A stretch of DNA of 55,711 nt from NCBI GenBank assembly GCA_032906705.1, contig JAJTZC010000006.1, positions 1 through 55,711 on the forward strand, given 5' to 3'. The position numbers were made by a program, and so were the translations under genes. Positions within the stretch are counted from its first letter, which is position 1, and each line of letters begins with the position of its first letter. The DNA comes from DASPPF01 sp032906705. Lineage in GTDB: Archaea; Thermoproteota; Nitrososphaeria; Nitrososphaerales; Gagatemarchaeaceae. The notes under the pieces are model-generated. The model made no database searches. It had not been told where the DNA came from and was given only the letters and a program-made list of their open reading frames with translations. Of the stretch, positions 24,207 through 32,746 are shown in pieces.

Positions 24207-25613
24207 ATGCCGGACCTCGACGGTCTCTTGGATAGGTTCAAGGTCCTAGCGGGAGACCTGCGCCTGGCGGTCGAACGGGGGAAGAGAATTCTCGTGGTAA
24301 CCCACATCGACGCAGATGGGCTGGCCAGTGGCGCTGTCGTCTTCGGATGCCTGACAAGGATGGGAGCGGACGTGGCAGTCCGGTCAATACCCGACCTCGA
24401 CCCCGGCAGGATCAAGGAGCTGCAGGGCCAGAACTTCGACTTCTACATCTTCACCGACCTGGCCTCCTCCCTTGCGGGGGAGCTCGAGAGCGCGCTCGAC
24501 GGGAGGTTCCTGGCCCTCGACCATCACCAGATCCCCGACGACGACGTCAACAGGCCATTCTTCGTGAACGCTTGGCAGTATGGCTACGACGGCGGGAAGG
24601 AGGCTTGCTCCACTACCATGGCTTACTTCCTGGCGTGCGCGGTTGATCCTTCGAACAGGAGCCTCTCCTACCTCCCAGTGGTCGCGGCTGTCGCTGACAG
24701 GCAGGACTCCGGCCCCGGCAGGTCGCTCACCGGGCTCAACCGGAGAGCGGTGGAAGAAGCTGTGTCAGCTGGGCTGGTCTCCGTGGCCAAAGGTCTCGTC
24801 GTCAACGGCAGAGAGACTAGACCCGTCCACGAATCTATCGCTTTGACCTCGACGCCTTTCATGCCTAGCATGTCAGGAAACAAGGATGCGGTACTGGCAG
24901 CCCTTCTTCAGTCAGGGCTCAATCTCAAGGATGGCGCACTGTGGCGGAGCGCCTCCGAGCTCTCGAACGAGGAGACGATGAAGGTGACCGAAGTGATTGC
25001 GGGCGTGCTCGCGGCGGGGGGAGGGGGCACCGATGCTCTCGCCGGATTGATAGGCGAGGTCTACACTCTCGAATTCGAGGATCGCCACACGCCGCTCAGG
25101 GATGCAAGGGAGTTCGCGACCCTCCTGAACTCGTGCGGGAGGATGGGGGCGGCTGGAGCCGGGATGGCCCTCTGCTTGGGAGACAGGAGGGAGGCCCTCA
25201 AGACGGGGATGAAGATTCTCTCGGAGTACAGGTTGAGCATCAACAAAGCCATCCTGGGCCTCACCTCAGATAGCTCTCGGGTCATTCAGCACGACAGAGT
25301 AGTGCTGATGCGCGGCGAGCAGCTGGTGGACGAGAAACTCTTGGGCCCGGTGACTTCGATCATCACATCCTCTCCGCTGTACAAGGACAAGATAGTGGTG
25401 GCGAGCGCATCGTCGGGCGACTCGCAGATTAAGATCTCCTCCAGGGTGGGCGATTCATATGCGGGCTCAGTGAACCTTGGCGTGGTGATGCGGGAGGCGG
25501 CCGAAGCGGTCAAGGGGGTGGGCGGCGGGCACAGCATGGCGGCCGGGGCCAAGATTCCCCTTTCAGAAATGGAGGCCTTCTCGAAGCTTGTCCTGGAAAA
25601 GATCGCAGCTTGA
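24207..25613 (+). CDS. DHH-family single-strand nuclease (archaeal RecJ-like/GAN)
   Basis: The 468-aa protein has the DHH phosphoesterase motifs: VVTHIDADGLASGA (motif I), FTDLASS, LDHHQIPDD (DHH) and a C-terminal DHHA1 domain ending GVGGGHSMAAGAKIP. Archaeal RecJ-like proteins degrade single-stranded DNA or RNA; some associate with the GINS/MCM replisome. Its stop overlaps the TTG start of pcc1 (TTGA), and this pairing is conserved in other archaea. Confidence 0.93.
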   Translation: MPDLDGLLDRFKVLAGDLRLAVERGKRILVVTHIDADGLASGAVVFGCLTRMGADVAVRSIPDLDPGRIKELQGQNFDFYIFTDLASSLAGELESALDGRFLALDHHQIPDDDVNRPFFVNAWQYGYDGGKEACSTTMAYFLACAVDPSNRSLSYLPVVAAVADRQDSGPGRSLTGLNRRAVEEAVSAGLVSVAKGLVVNGRETRPVHESIALTSTPFMPSMSGNKDAVLAALLQSGLNLKDGALWRSASELSNEETMKVTEVIAGVLAAGGGGTDALAGLIGEVYTLEFEDRHTPLRDAREFATLLNSCGRMGAAGAGMALCLGDRREALKTGMKILSEYRLSINKAILGLTSDSSRVIQHDRVVLMRGEQLVDEKLLGPVTSIITSSPLYKDKIVVASASSGDSQIKISSRVGDSYAGSVNLGVVMREAAEAVKGVGGGHSMAAGAKIPLSEMEAFSKLVLEKIAA

Positions 25614-25864
25614 TTGCAAGACTGCAGCTCACCATCGCCTGCCGGGACAGTGGGGTCGCCAAAGATCTGGCCTCAGTCCTCGCTCCCGACAATGTGGCAA
25701 TCCCTGCAGAGCAGCGCTTTTCGATGGCTGTGAGAGGGAACTCCCTCCTCTTCAGCATCGCGTCAGAGCGGATACCGTCTGCCTTCGCGACAGCGCAGAG
25801 CATACTGCGTGACGTCGCTCTCTTCCAGGAGGTATGGCTAATATCTCACAACCGTGACGCCTAG
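25610..25864 (+). CDS. pcc1: Pcc1-like KEOPS subunit
   Basis: The 84-aa protein has the CTAG/Pcc1 pattern: a first strand (ARLQLTIACRD), helix (AKDLASVLAPD), strands with FSMAVRGNSLLFSIAS and a last long helix FATAQSILRDVALFQEV. Pcc1 dimerises and docks Kae1 to tRNA. The start is TTG at 25610, overlapping the nuclease stop. Three of the four core archaeal KEOPS genes (kae1, bud32, pcc1) fall within 5 kb; Cgi121 was not seen. Confidence 0.85.
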   Translation: MIARLQLTIACRDSGVAKDLASVLAPDNVAIPAEQRFSMAVRGNSLLFSIASERIPSAFATAQSILRDVALFQEVWLISHNRDA

Positions 25865-25880
25865 GCCGAGTGGGCATGAT

Positions 25881-27161
25881 TTGATCGACGTCAAGTTGCT
25901 CAGGGAGGATCCGGGCGCGGTTCGTAGCGGGCTCCAGAAGCGGGGTGCGACGGAAAAGAGCGGACTGGTGGATGAGGCGATAGGCTGTGACGTAGAGTGG
26001 AGGAAGCTGAAGGCTCAGGTGGAGGAACTCAGGCACGGGCAGAACAGGCTGACCGCGGAGGTCGCTTCACTGAAGAAGCAAGGAAAGTCTGTGGACGACA
26101 AGCTGAAGGAGGTCGGGAGCATTCCGCATAGAATCAAGGCTCTTGACGCCGAGGCGGATCAGAAGCAGGGCAGGCTGAGCCAGATCCTCCTGAGCATCCC
26201 GAACCTTCTGCACGAAAGCGTCCCAGTCGGAACCACTGAGGAGCAGAACCTGGTCGTCAGAAAATGGGGGAAGCAGCCCGAGTTCAGTTTCGAGCCGAAG
26301 CACCACGTAGACGTGCTCGCCGGCATGGGGATGGTCGACATGGAGCGAGCAGCCAAGGTCGCAGGCGCGAGATTCTCCTTCCTGAAAGGGGACGCGGTCA
26401 AGCTGGAGCATGCGATCCTTCAATACGCCCTCGACTTCCTCAGGAAGAAGGGCTTCGTGGCAGTCGAGCCGCCCTTCATGCTCAACAGGGCCGCCTACGA
26501 GGGTGTGGTGAATATCGACGACTTCGGCCCGGTCATCTACAAGATAGAAGGGGAGGACCTCCACCTCATCGCCACCTCGGAGCACGCGCTCGTAGCGATG
26601 CACAAGGACGAGATACTGAACGGCGCCGATCTTCCGATGAAGTTCTGCGGTCTCAGCCCATGCTTCAGGGCGGAGGCGGGGGCCCACGGGAAGGACACAA
26701 AGGGCATCTTCCGCGCCCACCAGTTCTACAAGGTCGAACAGATTGTCTTCAGCAGGCCAGAAGAAAGCTGGAAGCTCCACGAAGAACTTGTGGCAAACGT
26801 CGAGCGGATCTACCAGGACTTCGGCATCCCGTACAGGATCGTGCTCCTCTGCAGCGGCGACACGGGGTTCATGTCTGCCAAGACGTACGATGTTGAGGCC
26901 TGGCTACCCTCACAACAGAAGTACAGGGAGATGGCTTCGGCGAGCAACGTCACCGACTTCCAGGCAAGGCGGCTGAAAATACGTTACCGCGAAAAGCCGA
27001 GCGAACCCACCCAATTGGTGCACACCCTCAATTCCACGGCGGTCGTCACAAGGACTCTGGTCGCGATAGTGGAGAACTTCCAGCAAAAGGACGGCTCTGT
27101 CAAGGTCCCGAAGGTCCTGGTCCCTTACATGGCCGGCGAAGACCGTCTAGAGCATCAGTGA
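25881..27161 (+). CDS. serS: seryl-tRNA synthetase
   Basis: The class II synthetase has an N-terminal coiled-coil arm (about residues 25-100, EWRKLKAQVEELRHGQNRLT) for the long variable arm of tRNA-Ser. The catalytic core follows, with motif 2 around CFRAEAGAHGKDTKGIFRAHQF and motif 3 near NSTAVVTRTLVAIVENFQ. I favour the TTG at 25881, giving an N-terminus of Met followed by IDVKLLREDPG as in the family; a GTG at 25854 would overlap pcc1 by 11 bp. Confidence 0.96.
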   Translation: MIDVKLLREDPGAVRSGLQKRGATEKSGLVDEAIGCDVEWRKLKAQVEELRHGQNRLTAEVASLKKQGKSVDDKLKEVGSIPHRIKALDAEADQKQGRLSQILLSIPNLLHESVPVGTTEEQNLVVRKWGKQPEFSFEPKHHVDVLAGMGMVDMERAAKVAGARFSFLKGDAVKLEHAILQYALDFLRKKGFVAVEPPFMLNRAAYEGVVNIDDFGPVIYKIEGEDLHLIATSEHALVAMHKDEILNGADLPMKFCGLSPCFRAEAGAHGKDTKGIFRAHQFYKVEQIVFSRPEESWKLHEELVANVERIYQDFGIPYRIVLLCSGDTGFMSAKTYDVEAWLPSQQKYREMASASNVTDFQARRLKIRYREKPSEPTQLVHTLNSTAVVTRTLVAIVENFQQKDGSVKVPKVLVPYMAGEDRLEHQ

Positions 27162-27194
27162 GGTTATAAGCCCGTCCGAGGCGAGGCGAAAAGT

Positions 27195-27818
27195 TTGCCA
27201 AAGAAAGTCGCAAAGGTTCGAGACAAATGGAAGCTGAAGTCCTGGGTGACAGTCATGGCCTCTCCATCCTTCGGCGACGCCCCGATAGCAAGGGTCCCGC
27301 TCACGGATATCGAAAAGCCCGGTGGCAGGGTTGTGGAGACGACACTTTACGACATCCTGAAGCAGGACCCGCAGCACTACAACTACAAGCTCTTCTTCCA
27401 AATCGACAGGGCCGAGGGTGGGACTGCCTACTCCGTCTTCAAGGGACACGAGTACTCCAGGGAGTTCCTCAGGAGCCTGATCCGGAGGGGCTCTTCCATG
27501 TCGGACTTCATCAAGGACTACCGTACAAAGGACGGGTATCTTGTGAGAGTCTACTGCATCGCACTATCCCAAGGCAAGATGAACAGCTCCAAGAAGCATG
27601 ACCTCCGAATCATGATGGACAGGATCATCGGCGAAAGGGCAGTAAGCTTGACCTACGACCAGTTCGCCCAGGAGATGGTCCTTCAGAAGGTCGCTTCCGA
27701 TGTCTACAACGAGGCGAAGAAGGTGACCCACCTCAGGCACGTAGGAATTAGGAAAAGTAAGCTGGTCTCCAGACCGGAACAGCGGAAGCCCGAAGCCCTA
27801 GCCCCGCTTGCCGCCTGA
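27195..27818 (+). CDS. rps3ae: 30S ribosomal protein eS1 (S3Ae)
   Basis: The 207-aa protein matches S3Ae: DKWKLKSWVTVMASPSFGD near the N-terminus, GGRVVETTLYDILKQDP, and the KINSSKKH-like KMNSSKKHDLRIMM segment. The start is TTG at 27195. Its last 21 bp overlap the convergent ychF gene. Confidence 0.96.
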   Translation: MPKKVAKVRDKWKLKSWVTVMASPSFGDAPIARVPLTDIEKPGGRVVETTLYDILKQDPQHYNYKLFFQIDRAEGGTAYSVFKGHEYSREFLRSLIRRGSSMSDFIKDYRTKDGYLVRVYCIALSQGKMNSSKKHDLRIMMDRIIGERAVSLTYDQFAQEMVLQKVASDVYNEAKKVTHLRHVGIRKSKLVSRPEQRKPEALAPLAA

Positions 27819-29003
27819 GACGATCTTCACTATGTCCCGATTTCCCAACCTGTGATTTGCAGCCAGTCTCATTCCTGTCCTCGCGTCGATTGCGAAGAGG
27901 AACCCCTCGGCGAGTTCCGAGTGCACAGTCCTGGCCAGGTCGAGCGCCGTGGAGCCTCCCTTCATCACGAACGCGTCTGGGAGAACGTTTCCGTCCTTGT
28001 CCGTGAGCTTTGTTTCATCTTCCACCGGGAAGACCACGACTGCGTTTAGCAAAGAGAAGTAGGCTTCGTTGATCGCTTCCTGGACCCCTGTCCCGCCGTA
28101 GGGTTGCATGACACGCTCGTCGACCAGCTTCAGCGCCGAGGCTTGTGGGGCGCTGAGCTTCTCGGCCTCGAGCACCTTGAACTCTCCGTCCCCCGGGGTG
28201 TACTGAACCAGACCGTGCTCCGCTGCCTTCCGTAGCAGCAGCTCAGCCTCCGACGCGCAGGGCACCACCCTCCTCCCTCCTTCCTTCAGCTTCTCCATGT
28301 TCTGCTTCGCCGAGGGGAGGTCAGCCTTGTTGGCCGCTATGAGGCTCGGCTTTGCGAGTTTCCGGAGTTGGGTAGCGAATTCCATCAGTTGGTCGTCGCT
28401 CCATGATGTGGGCTTCTCGGCCTTCAGGTGCATGTGCAGCATCACCTGCTCGATGTCACCTTCCGTGATGGACAGCCCAGTCAGCCTGTTCGTGAGGTGC
28501 TGCAGTATCCTTCCCCCCGCCTGTTCGGTACTCCTCGAAACCTTCCCCCAATCCTTCTTCAAGATGGCGTGGAGCCAGAGGTCGAACTCGCGTTCCACCA
28601 TGACGACGTCCTTGGCGGGGTCGTGGGAGCCTGGCTGAACCTTCCTTCCTTCGATGTCAGTTGAACCGGAGGCGTCGACCACGTGTATCAGCGCGTCTGC
28701 CTGCCGCACTTCATCGAGGAACTGGTTCCCGAGGCCCTTACCCTCAGAAGCCCCCTCCACGAGCCCAGCGACATCGACCAACCGGACAGGTATGAGCCTA
28801 GAGCCGTTGATGCATACAGAGTTCTTTGGTTTGTCTGTGACCCCCATCTCTTTGCAGACGCATTTCGTCCTCAGGTATGCCACGCCAACGTTCGGCTTGA
28901 TCGTGGTGAACGGATAGTCCGCAATGGGGACGTCCTTCATCGTTGCTGCAGAGAAAAACGTGGACTTCCCCACGTTTGGCTTCCCCACCACCCCGACCAG
29001 CAC
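27798..29003 (-). CDS. ychF: YchF/OLA1-type redox-regulated ATPase
   Basis: The 401-aa protein of the Obg family has the P-loop GKPNVGKSTFFSA at residues 7-19, switch region DYPFTTIKPNVG, DVAGLVEGAS (G3) and ANKADLPS (G4), then a C-terminal TGS domain. YchF proteins bind ribosomes and hydrolyse ATP. I place the start at GTG 29003 because this gives the family N-terminus and lies exactly 26.5 nt from the centre of the palindromic TATA box at 29026-29033. Longer open frame upstream overlaps the divergent gene. Confidence 0.93.
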   Translation of the reverse strand: MLVGVVGKPNVGKSTFFSAATMKDVPIADYPFTTIKPNVGVAYLRTKCVCKEMGVTDKPKNSVCINGSRLIPVRLVDVAGLVEGASEGKGLGNQFLDEVRQADALIHVVDASGSTDIEGRKVQPGSHDPAKDVVMVEREFDLWLHAILKKDWGKVSRSTEQAGGRILQHLTNRLTGLSITEGDIEQVMLHMHLKAEKPTSWSDDQLMEFATQLRKLAKPSLIAANKADLPSAKQNMEKLKEGGRRVVPCASEAELLLRKAAEHGLVQYTPGDGEFKVLEAEKLSAPQASALKLVDERVMQPYGGTGVQEAINEAYFSLLNAVVVFPVEDETKLTDKDGNVLPDAFVMKGGSTALDLARTVHSELAEGFLFAIDARTGMRLAANHRLGNRDIVKIVSGGKRG

Positions 29004-29025
29004 ACCGGCTTCTCCCAAGCACGCT

Positions 29026-29033
29026 GTTATAAC
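29026..29033. promoter_or_regulatory. palindromic TATA box serving two divergent leaderless genes
   Basis: GTTATAAC is a perfect palindrome. Its centre is 26.5 nt from the GTG of ychF (29003, minus) and 26.5 nt from the GTG of the FAD oxidoreductase (29056, plus). That spacing equals the usual archaeal TATA to start distance on both sides, so one TBP site could direct both leaderless transcripts. Confidence 0.65.
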
Positions 29034-29055
29034 CGTCCAAGCCTTCTTAGGAAAC

Positions 29056-30285
29056 GTGAATCGAGTTGCGGTCGTCGGCGCTGGAGTCGCAGGCCTAGCC
29101 GCAGCCGTTGCCGCCGCGGACCGCGGGGCGCGGGTCACGCTCCTAGAGGCCGGAAGCAAGTTCCCGGCCGAGAAGAGCAGTTGGCCGTCCCTCCTCGACG
29201 GGGATGCCCGCCATGCCCCTTTGGACGAAGGAACTCTAGCCGGAAGGGGCATTGAGGTCGGGCTAGGCCAACGTGTGTCAAGAGTCGGCGACGGCCCGAC
29301 ACTGACTCTGGGCGGGAGGAGGTCTGAGTTCGAGTCAGTAGTCATTTCCACTGGAAGCGCTCCTGTGGCTGTGAGGCTCGACGGGATGAGGAAGCAGGGG
29401 GTCCACGTCCTCGACTCGCAGTCGGCATTTGCGGCGCTGCGGGAGAAGTTGCGCGACTATGGAAAGGCGTCTATCTGCGGTTCTGGCCCCGTAGCCATCG
29501 AGGTTGCCGAGAAGCTCCGGGCTAGGGGCATCGCCGTGATGCTCTTCTCCCCCGGAGGGGCGCTGACAATGCTCAATGAAGCACCCAGGAGGGTCGTGAT
29601 GGAAGCCGTCGCTTCGTGGGGGATCAGCCTCTCAACGGCCAACGTGGACAAGATCGTGGGTGTCGATAGAGTGGAGGCCGTGATGGCGGCCGGGGATGTC
29701 CATCCATGCGACTCCTGCGTCATTCTACCAAAGTCCGTCCCTCAGGTTCCGGAGACCTCGGGGCTGGGTCGCTCTGGGGGACTTGTCGTTGACGAGTCGA
29801 TGCGGTCTGGCAGCCCATGGCTCTACGGTGCCGGCGATTGCGCGGAGGTGAGTGTCGGATCGGCCACACTGTCAATCATGTTCGAATCTTCAGCTAGACT
29901 GATGGGGAGGGTGGCGGGCGCGAACGCTGCGGGAGCGAACATTTCCGCAAAGGTCGTCGGTTCGTTCTTCAAGGAGTTGGTCGGGGTCGGTGTGGCTTCG
30001 GCAGGGCTTGGTCTCAAAGAGGCATCGGGGGTCGGTCTGGATGTAGCAGAGGCGTCGAAGTCTTGGAGGGGGCAGCTCGCCTGCTCGCTCGTCTTCGAGC
30101 GAGGCACCTTGGCAGTTGTGGGTGTCCAGTTGGCAGGGAGAGAAGCCGCCCGTTACTCCGAGGGCATGCCTTTCATCGTCGCCACACGTGCGACCCTGAA
30201 CCAGCTCGCCCATCAAGAGACGATGGCGTCAAGCGATATATCGCCCATTTCAGAGACAGCGACAGAGGCGATCCGGAAAGGATGA
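29056..30285 (+). CDS. FAD/NAD(P)-dependent pyridine nucleotide-disulfide-type oxidoreductase
   Basis: The 409-aa protein has an N-terminal FAD Rossmann motif (VAVVGAGVAGLAAAVAAADRG), a second NAD(P) motif (SICGSGPVAIEVAEKL) and the FAD-binding YGAGDCAEVSVG near residue 258. It resembles the NADH oxidase/CoA-disulfide reductase group, but no catalytic Cys follows the first domain (SSWPSLLDG there), so a disulfide reductase role is unlikely. Its stop overlaps the serA ATG (ATGA). The GTG at 29056 fits the shared TATA box. Confidence 0.88.
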   Translation: MNRVAVVGAGVAGLAAAVAAADRGARVTLLEAGSKFPAEKSSWPSLLDGDARHAPLDEGTLAGRGIEVGLGQRVSRVGDGPTLTLGGRRSEFESVVISTGSAPVAVRLDGMRKQGVHVLDSQSAFAALREKLRDYGKASICGSGPVAIEVAEKLRARGIAVMLFSPGGALTMLNEAPRRVVMEAVASWGISLSTANVDKIVGVDRVEAVMAAGDVHPCDSCVILPKSVPQVPETSGLGRSGGLVVDESMRSGSPWLYGAGDCAEVSVGSATLSIMFESSARLMGRVAGANAAGANISAKVVGSFFKELVGVGVASAGLGLKEASGVGLDVAEASKSWRGQLACSLVFERGTLAVVGVQLAGREAARYSEGMPFIVATRATLNQLAHQETMASSDISPISETATEAIRKG

Positions 30286-31193
30286 CCAGAGTCTTGATCA
30301 GCGACCACGTTGACATAGACATGCTCTCTCTCGGCCCAAACTTCCAGGTCGACTACAAGCCCGGCATCTCGAGGGACGACCTCCTCAGGGCTGTGGGTGG
30401 CTACGAGGTGCTAGTCGTGAGAAGCAGGACGAAGGTAGACAGAGAGCTGCTCGAGAATGCCCCAAGGCTCAAGCTGGTCGCGAGACCAGGCACTGGCCTC
30501 GACAACGTGGACGTGGAGTATGCCATGAGCAGGGGCATCCAGGTGGTCAACAGTCCGGAGTCGTTGGTCGAGGCGGTCGCCGAACAAGTAACCCTGCTGA
30601 TGCTCGCGCTGAGCAGGAGGGTCGTCGGAGCCGACGAATCGACGCGCGCAGGGAGGTGGGAGAAAGAGTCCTTCATGGGAGTCGAACTCAAGGGCCATGT
30701 CCTGGGAATCGTAGGGCTCGGCAGGATCGGAAGGAGGATAGGGGAGATAGCCCGCACCCTCGGCATGACGCTACTTGTCTACGACGTGGTTACCATTTCA
30801 AGCGAGGTGATAACGTCGCTCTCGTGCAGGGTCGTCGGAATAGACGAGCTCTTCTCTTCCTCTGATTACGTTACCCTCCACGTGCCTATGACCGAACAGA
30901 CCAGGCACATGGTCGATGCGAGGCGGCTCGGGACCATGAAGAAGTCAGCGTTCATCATCAATACCTCCCGCGGAGGAGTGATTGACGAGCCCGCTCTTTC
31001 CCAGGCGCTCGAGAGTGGCCGTCTCGCAGGTGCGGCGCTGGACGTCTTCGAGAAGGAGCCGCCTTCTGGCAAGATTCTGACTGCTCCCAACGTCCTTCTG
31101 ACTCCCCACATCAGTGGACAGACTGTCGAGGCTCAGGCCAGCGCTATCACAGTCGTGGGCGAGAAGATCCGCGCGTTCTTCCCAAAAGGCTGA
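30282..31193 (+). CDS. serA: D-3-phosphoglycerate dehydrogenase, short form
   Basis: The 303-aa D-isomer 2-hydroxyacid dehydrogenase oxidises 3-phosphoglycerate in serine synthesis. It shows RSRTKVDRELLENAP, the Rossmann motif GIVGLGRIGRRIGEIAR, then NTSRGGVIDEPAL and the catalytic Glu/His pair ending LTPHISGQT. It lacks the C-terminal ACT domain, so feedback by serine is not expected. The ATG overlaps the stop of the FAD oxidoreductase. Confidence 0.92.
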   Translation: MTRVLISDHVDIDMLSLGPNFQVDYKPGISRDDLLRAVGGYEVLVVRSRTKVDRELLENAPRLKLVARPGTGLDNVDVEYAMSRGIQVVNSPESLVEAVAEQVTLLMLALSRRVVGADESTRAGRWEKESFMGVELKGHVLGIVGLGRIGRRIGEIARTLGMTLLVYDVVTISSEVITSLSCRVVGIDELFSSSDYVTLHVPMTEQTRHMVDARRLGTMKKSAFIINTSRGGVIDEPALSQALESGRLAGAALDVFEKEPPSGKILTAPNVLLTPHISGQTVEAQASAITVVGEKIRAFFPKG

Positions 31194-31243
31194 CCTAGCT
31201 CAGAACGTTTATCTGTAGAAGTAGAACGAGGCGTCCGACTAGC

Positions 31244-31699
31244 ATGTACAGCCAGATTTCGAAGACATGGCAGGGCATCTTTCACGAGAAGGCCGGCGGA
31301 ATCCGCGCAAGGGCGGTGCAGTTCAGGAGGGAGCCTGCTCTATTGCGGCTCGAAAGGCCGTCGAGGCTGGACAGGGCCAGATCGCTTGGTTACAAGGCCA
31401 AGGAGGGCGTGGTGGTGGTCCGCATCCGAGTCTCAAGGGGCGGGATGCGCAAGCAGAGACCCACGTCAGGCAGGCGGCCTAAACACATGGGCGTCCTGAA
31501 GATAAAATCCGACGTCTCGTCACAGACCGTCGCGGAGCGGAGGGTAGGCGAGCGGTACCCCAACATGAAGGTCCTCGGCTCGTATCTGCTTTGGAAGGAC
31601 GGCAGGTTCGCTTGGTACGAATGCATCCTCGTCGACCCGCTCAATCCGTCCATCAGGGGCGACTACAACTACCGCAGGGTCTTCGGCGAACTCAGGTAG
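31244..31699 (+). CDS. rpl15e: 50S ribosomal protein eL15
   Basis: The 151-aa protein matches L15e: MYSQISKTWQGIFHEKAG at the N-terminus, RLDRARSLGYKAKEGVVVVR, GRRPKHMGVLKIK and the terminal RGDYNYRRVFGELR. A TATA-like CGTTTATC lies about 33 nt upstream. Its end overlaps the convergent reductase gene by 8 bp. Confidence 0.96.
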   Translation: MYSQISKTWQGIFHEKAGGIRARAVQFRREPALLRLERPSRLDRARSLGYKAKEGVVVVRIRVSRGGMRKQRPTSGRRPKHMGVLKIKSDVSSQTVAERRVGERYPNMKVLGSYLLWKDGRFAWYECILVDPLNPSIRGDYNYRRVFGELR

Positions 31700-32696
31700 G
31701 CGCTGCCTTCATCTCGCTGCTGTGACCGGGGAAGATCTTCGAGTTCGGGTCGACGTAAGCCTTCGCCACGTTGACAGCTACTGCTGCTTCAGCATACCCG
31801 GTGGCAATCAGGTTCAGCTTTGCCGTGTCGACTGGTCCTGAGATGTCTCCGGCCACGTAGATCCCGGGAATCTTTGTCTCCATTCTTCCGTTGCACACTA
31901 TCTCTCTGCCGTTTATCTCTAGGCCCCAGTTCTTGATGGGCCCGAGGTCAGCCCTGAACCCGATGTTGACCAGGATCGCGTCAACGTCGAGCGTGGTCTC
32001 CGCCTTGCTCCGATTATCGAAGATCACGGCCTGCTTTATGTTCTTCCCGTCACCGATCACCTTCTTGACTTCGTAGAAAAGCTTGATGTCAACGCTGGAG
32101 TGCATCAGGTCGGTGACGCTCTGCTCGTGCGCCCTGAACACATCCCTCCTGTGTACGAGGGTGATCTTTCTGGCTGTGTCCTTCATGTTGAGAGCCCAGT
32201 CGACGGCCGAGTCGCCTCCTCCGACGATGAGCAGCCTCTTGTCCCTGAACGCCGACTTGTCCCTGACGAAGTAGTAGATGCCATTTCCTTCGTACTCGGG
32301 AACCCCCAAGGCCTCGAGTTTGTTCGGCGCGAAAGCGCCGACGCCCGCCGCGATCAGTACCGTCTTGCTGTGATGTTTGGTACCCGTATCTGTGCCGAGC
32401 TCGAAGATTCCGTCCTTCTTTTCGATTGTTGTAACCCTCTCCCCCAGAACCACCGCAGGCCCGGCCTGGAAGGCCTGTTCGACGAGGTTCTTCACCAGCT
32501 CCTTGGCAAGGATCTTGGTGTAGCCAGGGACGTCAAAGATGTACTTCTCAGGGTAGAGGACCGCAACCTGGCCGCCAGGCTCCTCCAGAGCGTCGATGAC
32601 CTTGGTCTTCATCTGCCGTAGTCCTGCATAGAAAGAGGCAAAGAGGCCAGTCGGCCCGGCGCCGATGATGGTGATGTCATAGATGTCTTCGGGCAA
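31692..32696 (-). CDS. ferredoxin/thioredoxin-reductase-like NADP reductase
   Basis: The 334-aa flavoprotein has the FAD motif ITIIGAGPTGLFASFYAGL, the NADP motif LLIVGGGDSAVDWALNM with VHRRDVFRAHEQ, and the FAD-binding GIYVAGDISGPV. No CxxC redox pair is present where thioredoxin reductases have one, so it fits the thioredoxin-reductase-type ferredoxin-NADP reductases. It would exchange electrons with a ferredoxin, perhaps the zinc ferredoxin at 222-650. Start TTG at 32696, about 33 nt after GGCTTATAC. Confidence 0.92.
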   Translation of the reverse strand: MPEDIYDITIIGAGPTGLFASFYAGLRQMKTKVIDALEEPGGQVAVLYPEKYIFDVPGYTKILAKELVKNLVEQAFQAGPAVVLGERVTTIEKKDGIFELGTDTGTKHHSKTVLIAAGVGAFAPNKLEALGVPEYEGNGIYYFVRDKSAFRDKRLLIVGGGDSAVDWALNMKDTARKITLVHRRDVFRAHEQSVTDLMHSSVDIKLFYEVKKVIGDGKNIKQAVIFDNRSKAETTLDVDAILVNIGFRADLGPIKNWGLEINGREIVCNGRMETKIPGIYVAGDISGPVDTAKLNLIATGYAEAAVAVNVAKAYVDPNSKIFPGHSSEMKAAPT

Positions 32697-32746
32697 GGCC
32701 GTTCGATTTTCGCCATTTTGGTTGGGTGTATAAGCCTTGTCGCGGG

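Noticed and set aside
27798..29351. YchF with an extra 116 residues
   Set aside because: They are low-complexity Ser/Ala/Pro shadow of the divergent FAD gene and precede the P-loop, which is normally at the very N-terminus.
30063..30281. N-terminal extension of the phosphoglycerate dehydrogenase
   Set aside because: It overlaps the FAD oxidoreductase in another frame; the ATG at 30282 gives the family start and an ATGA overlap.
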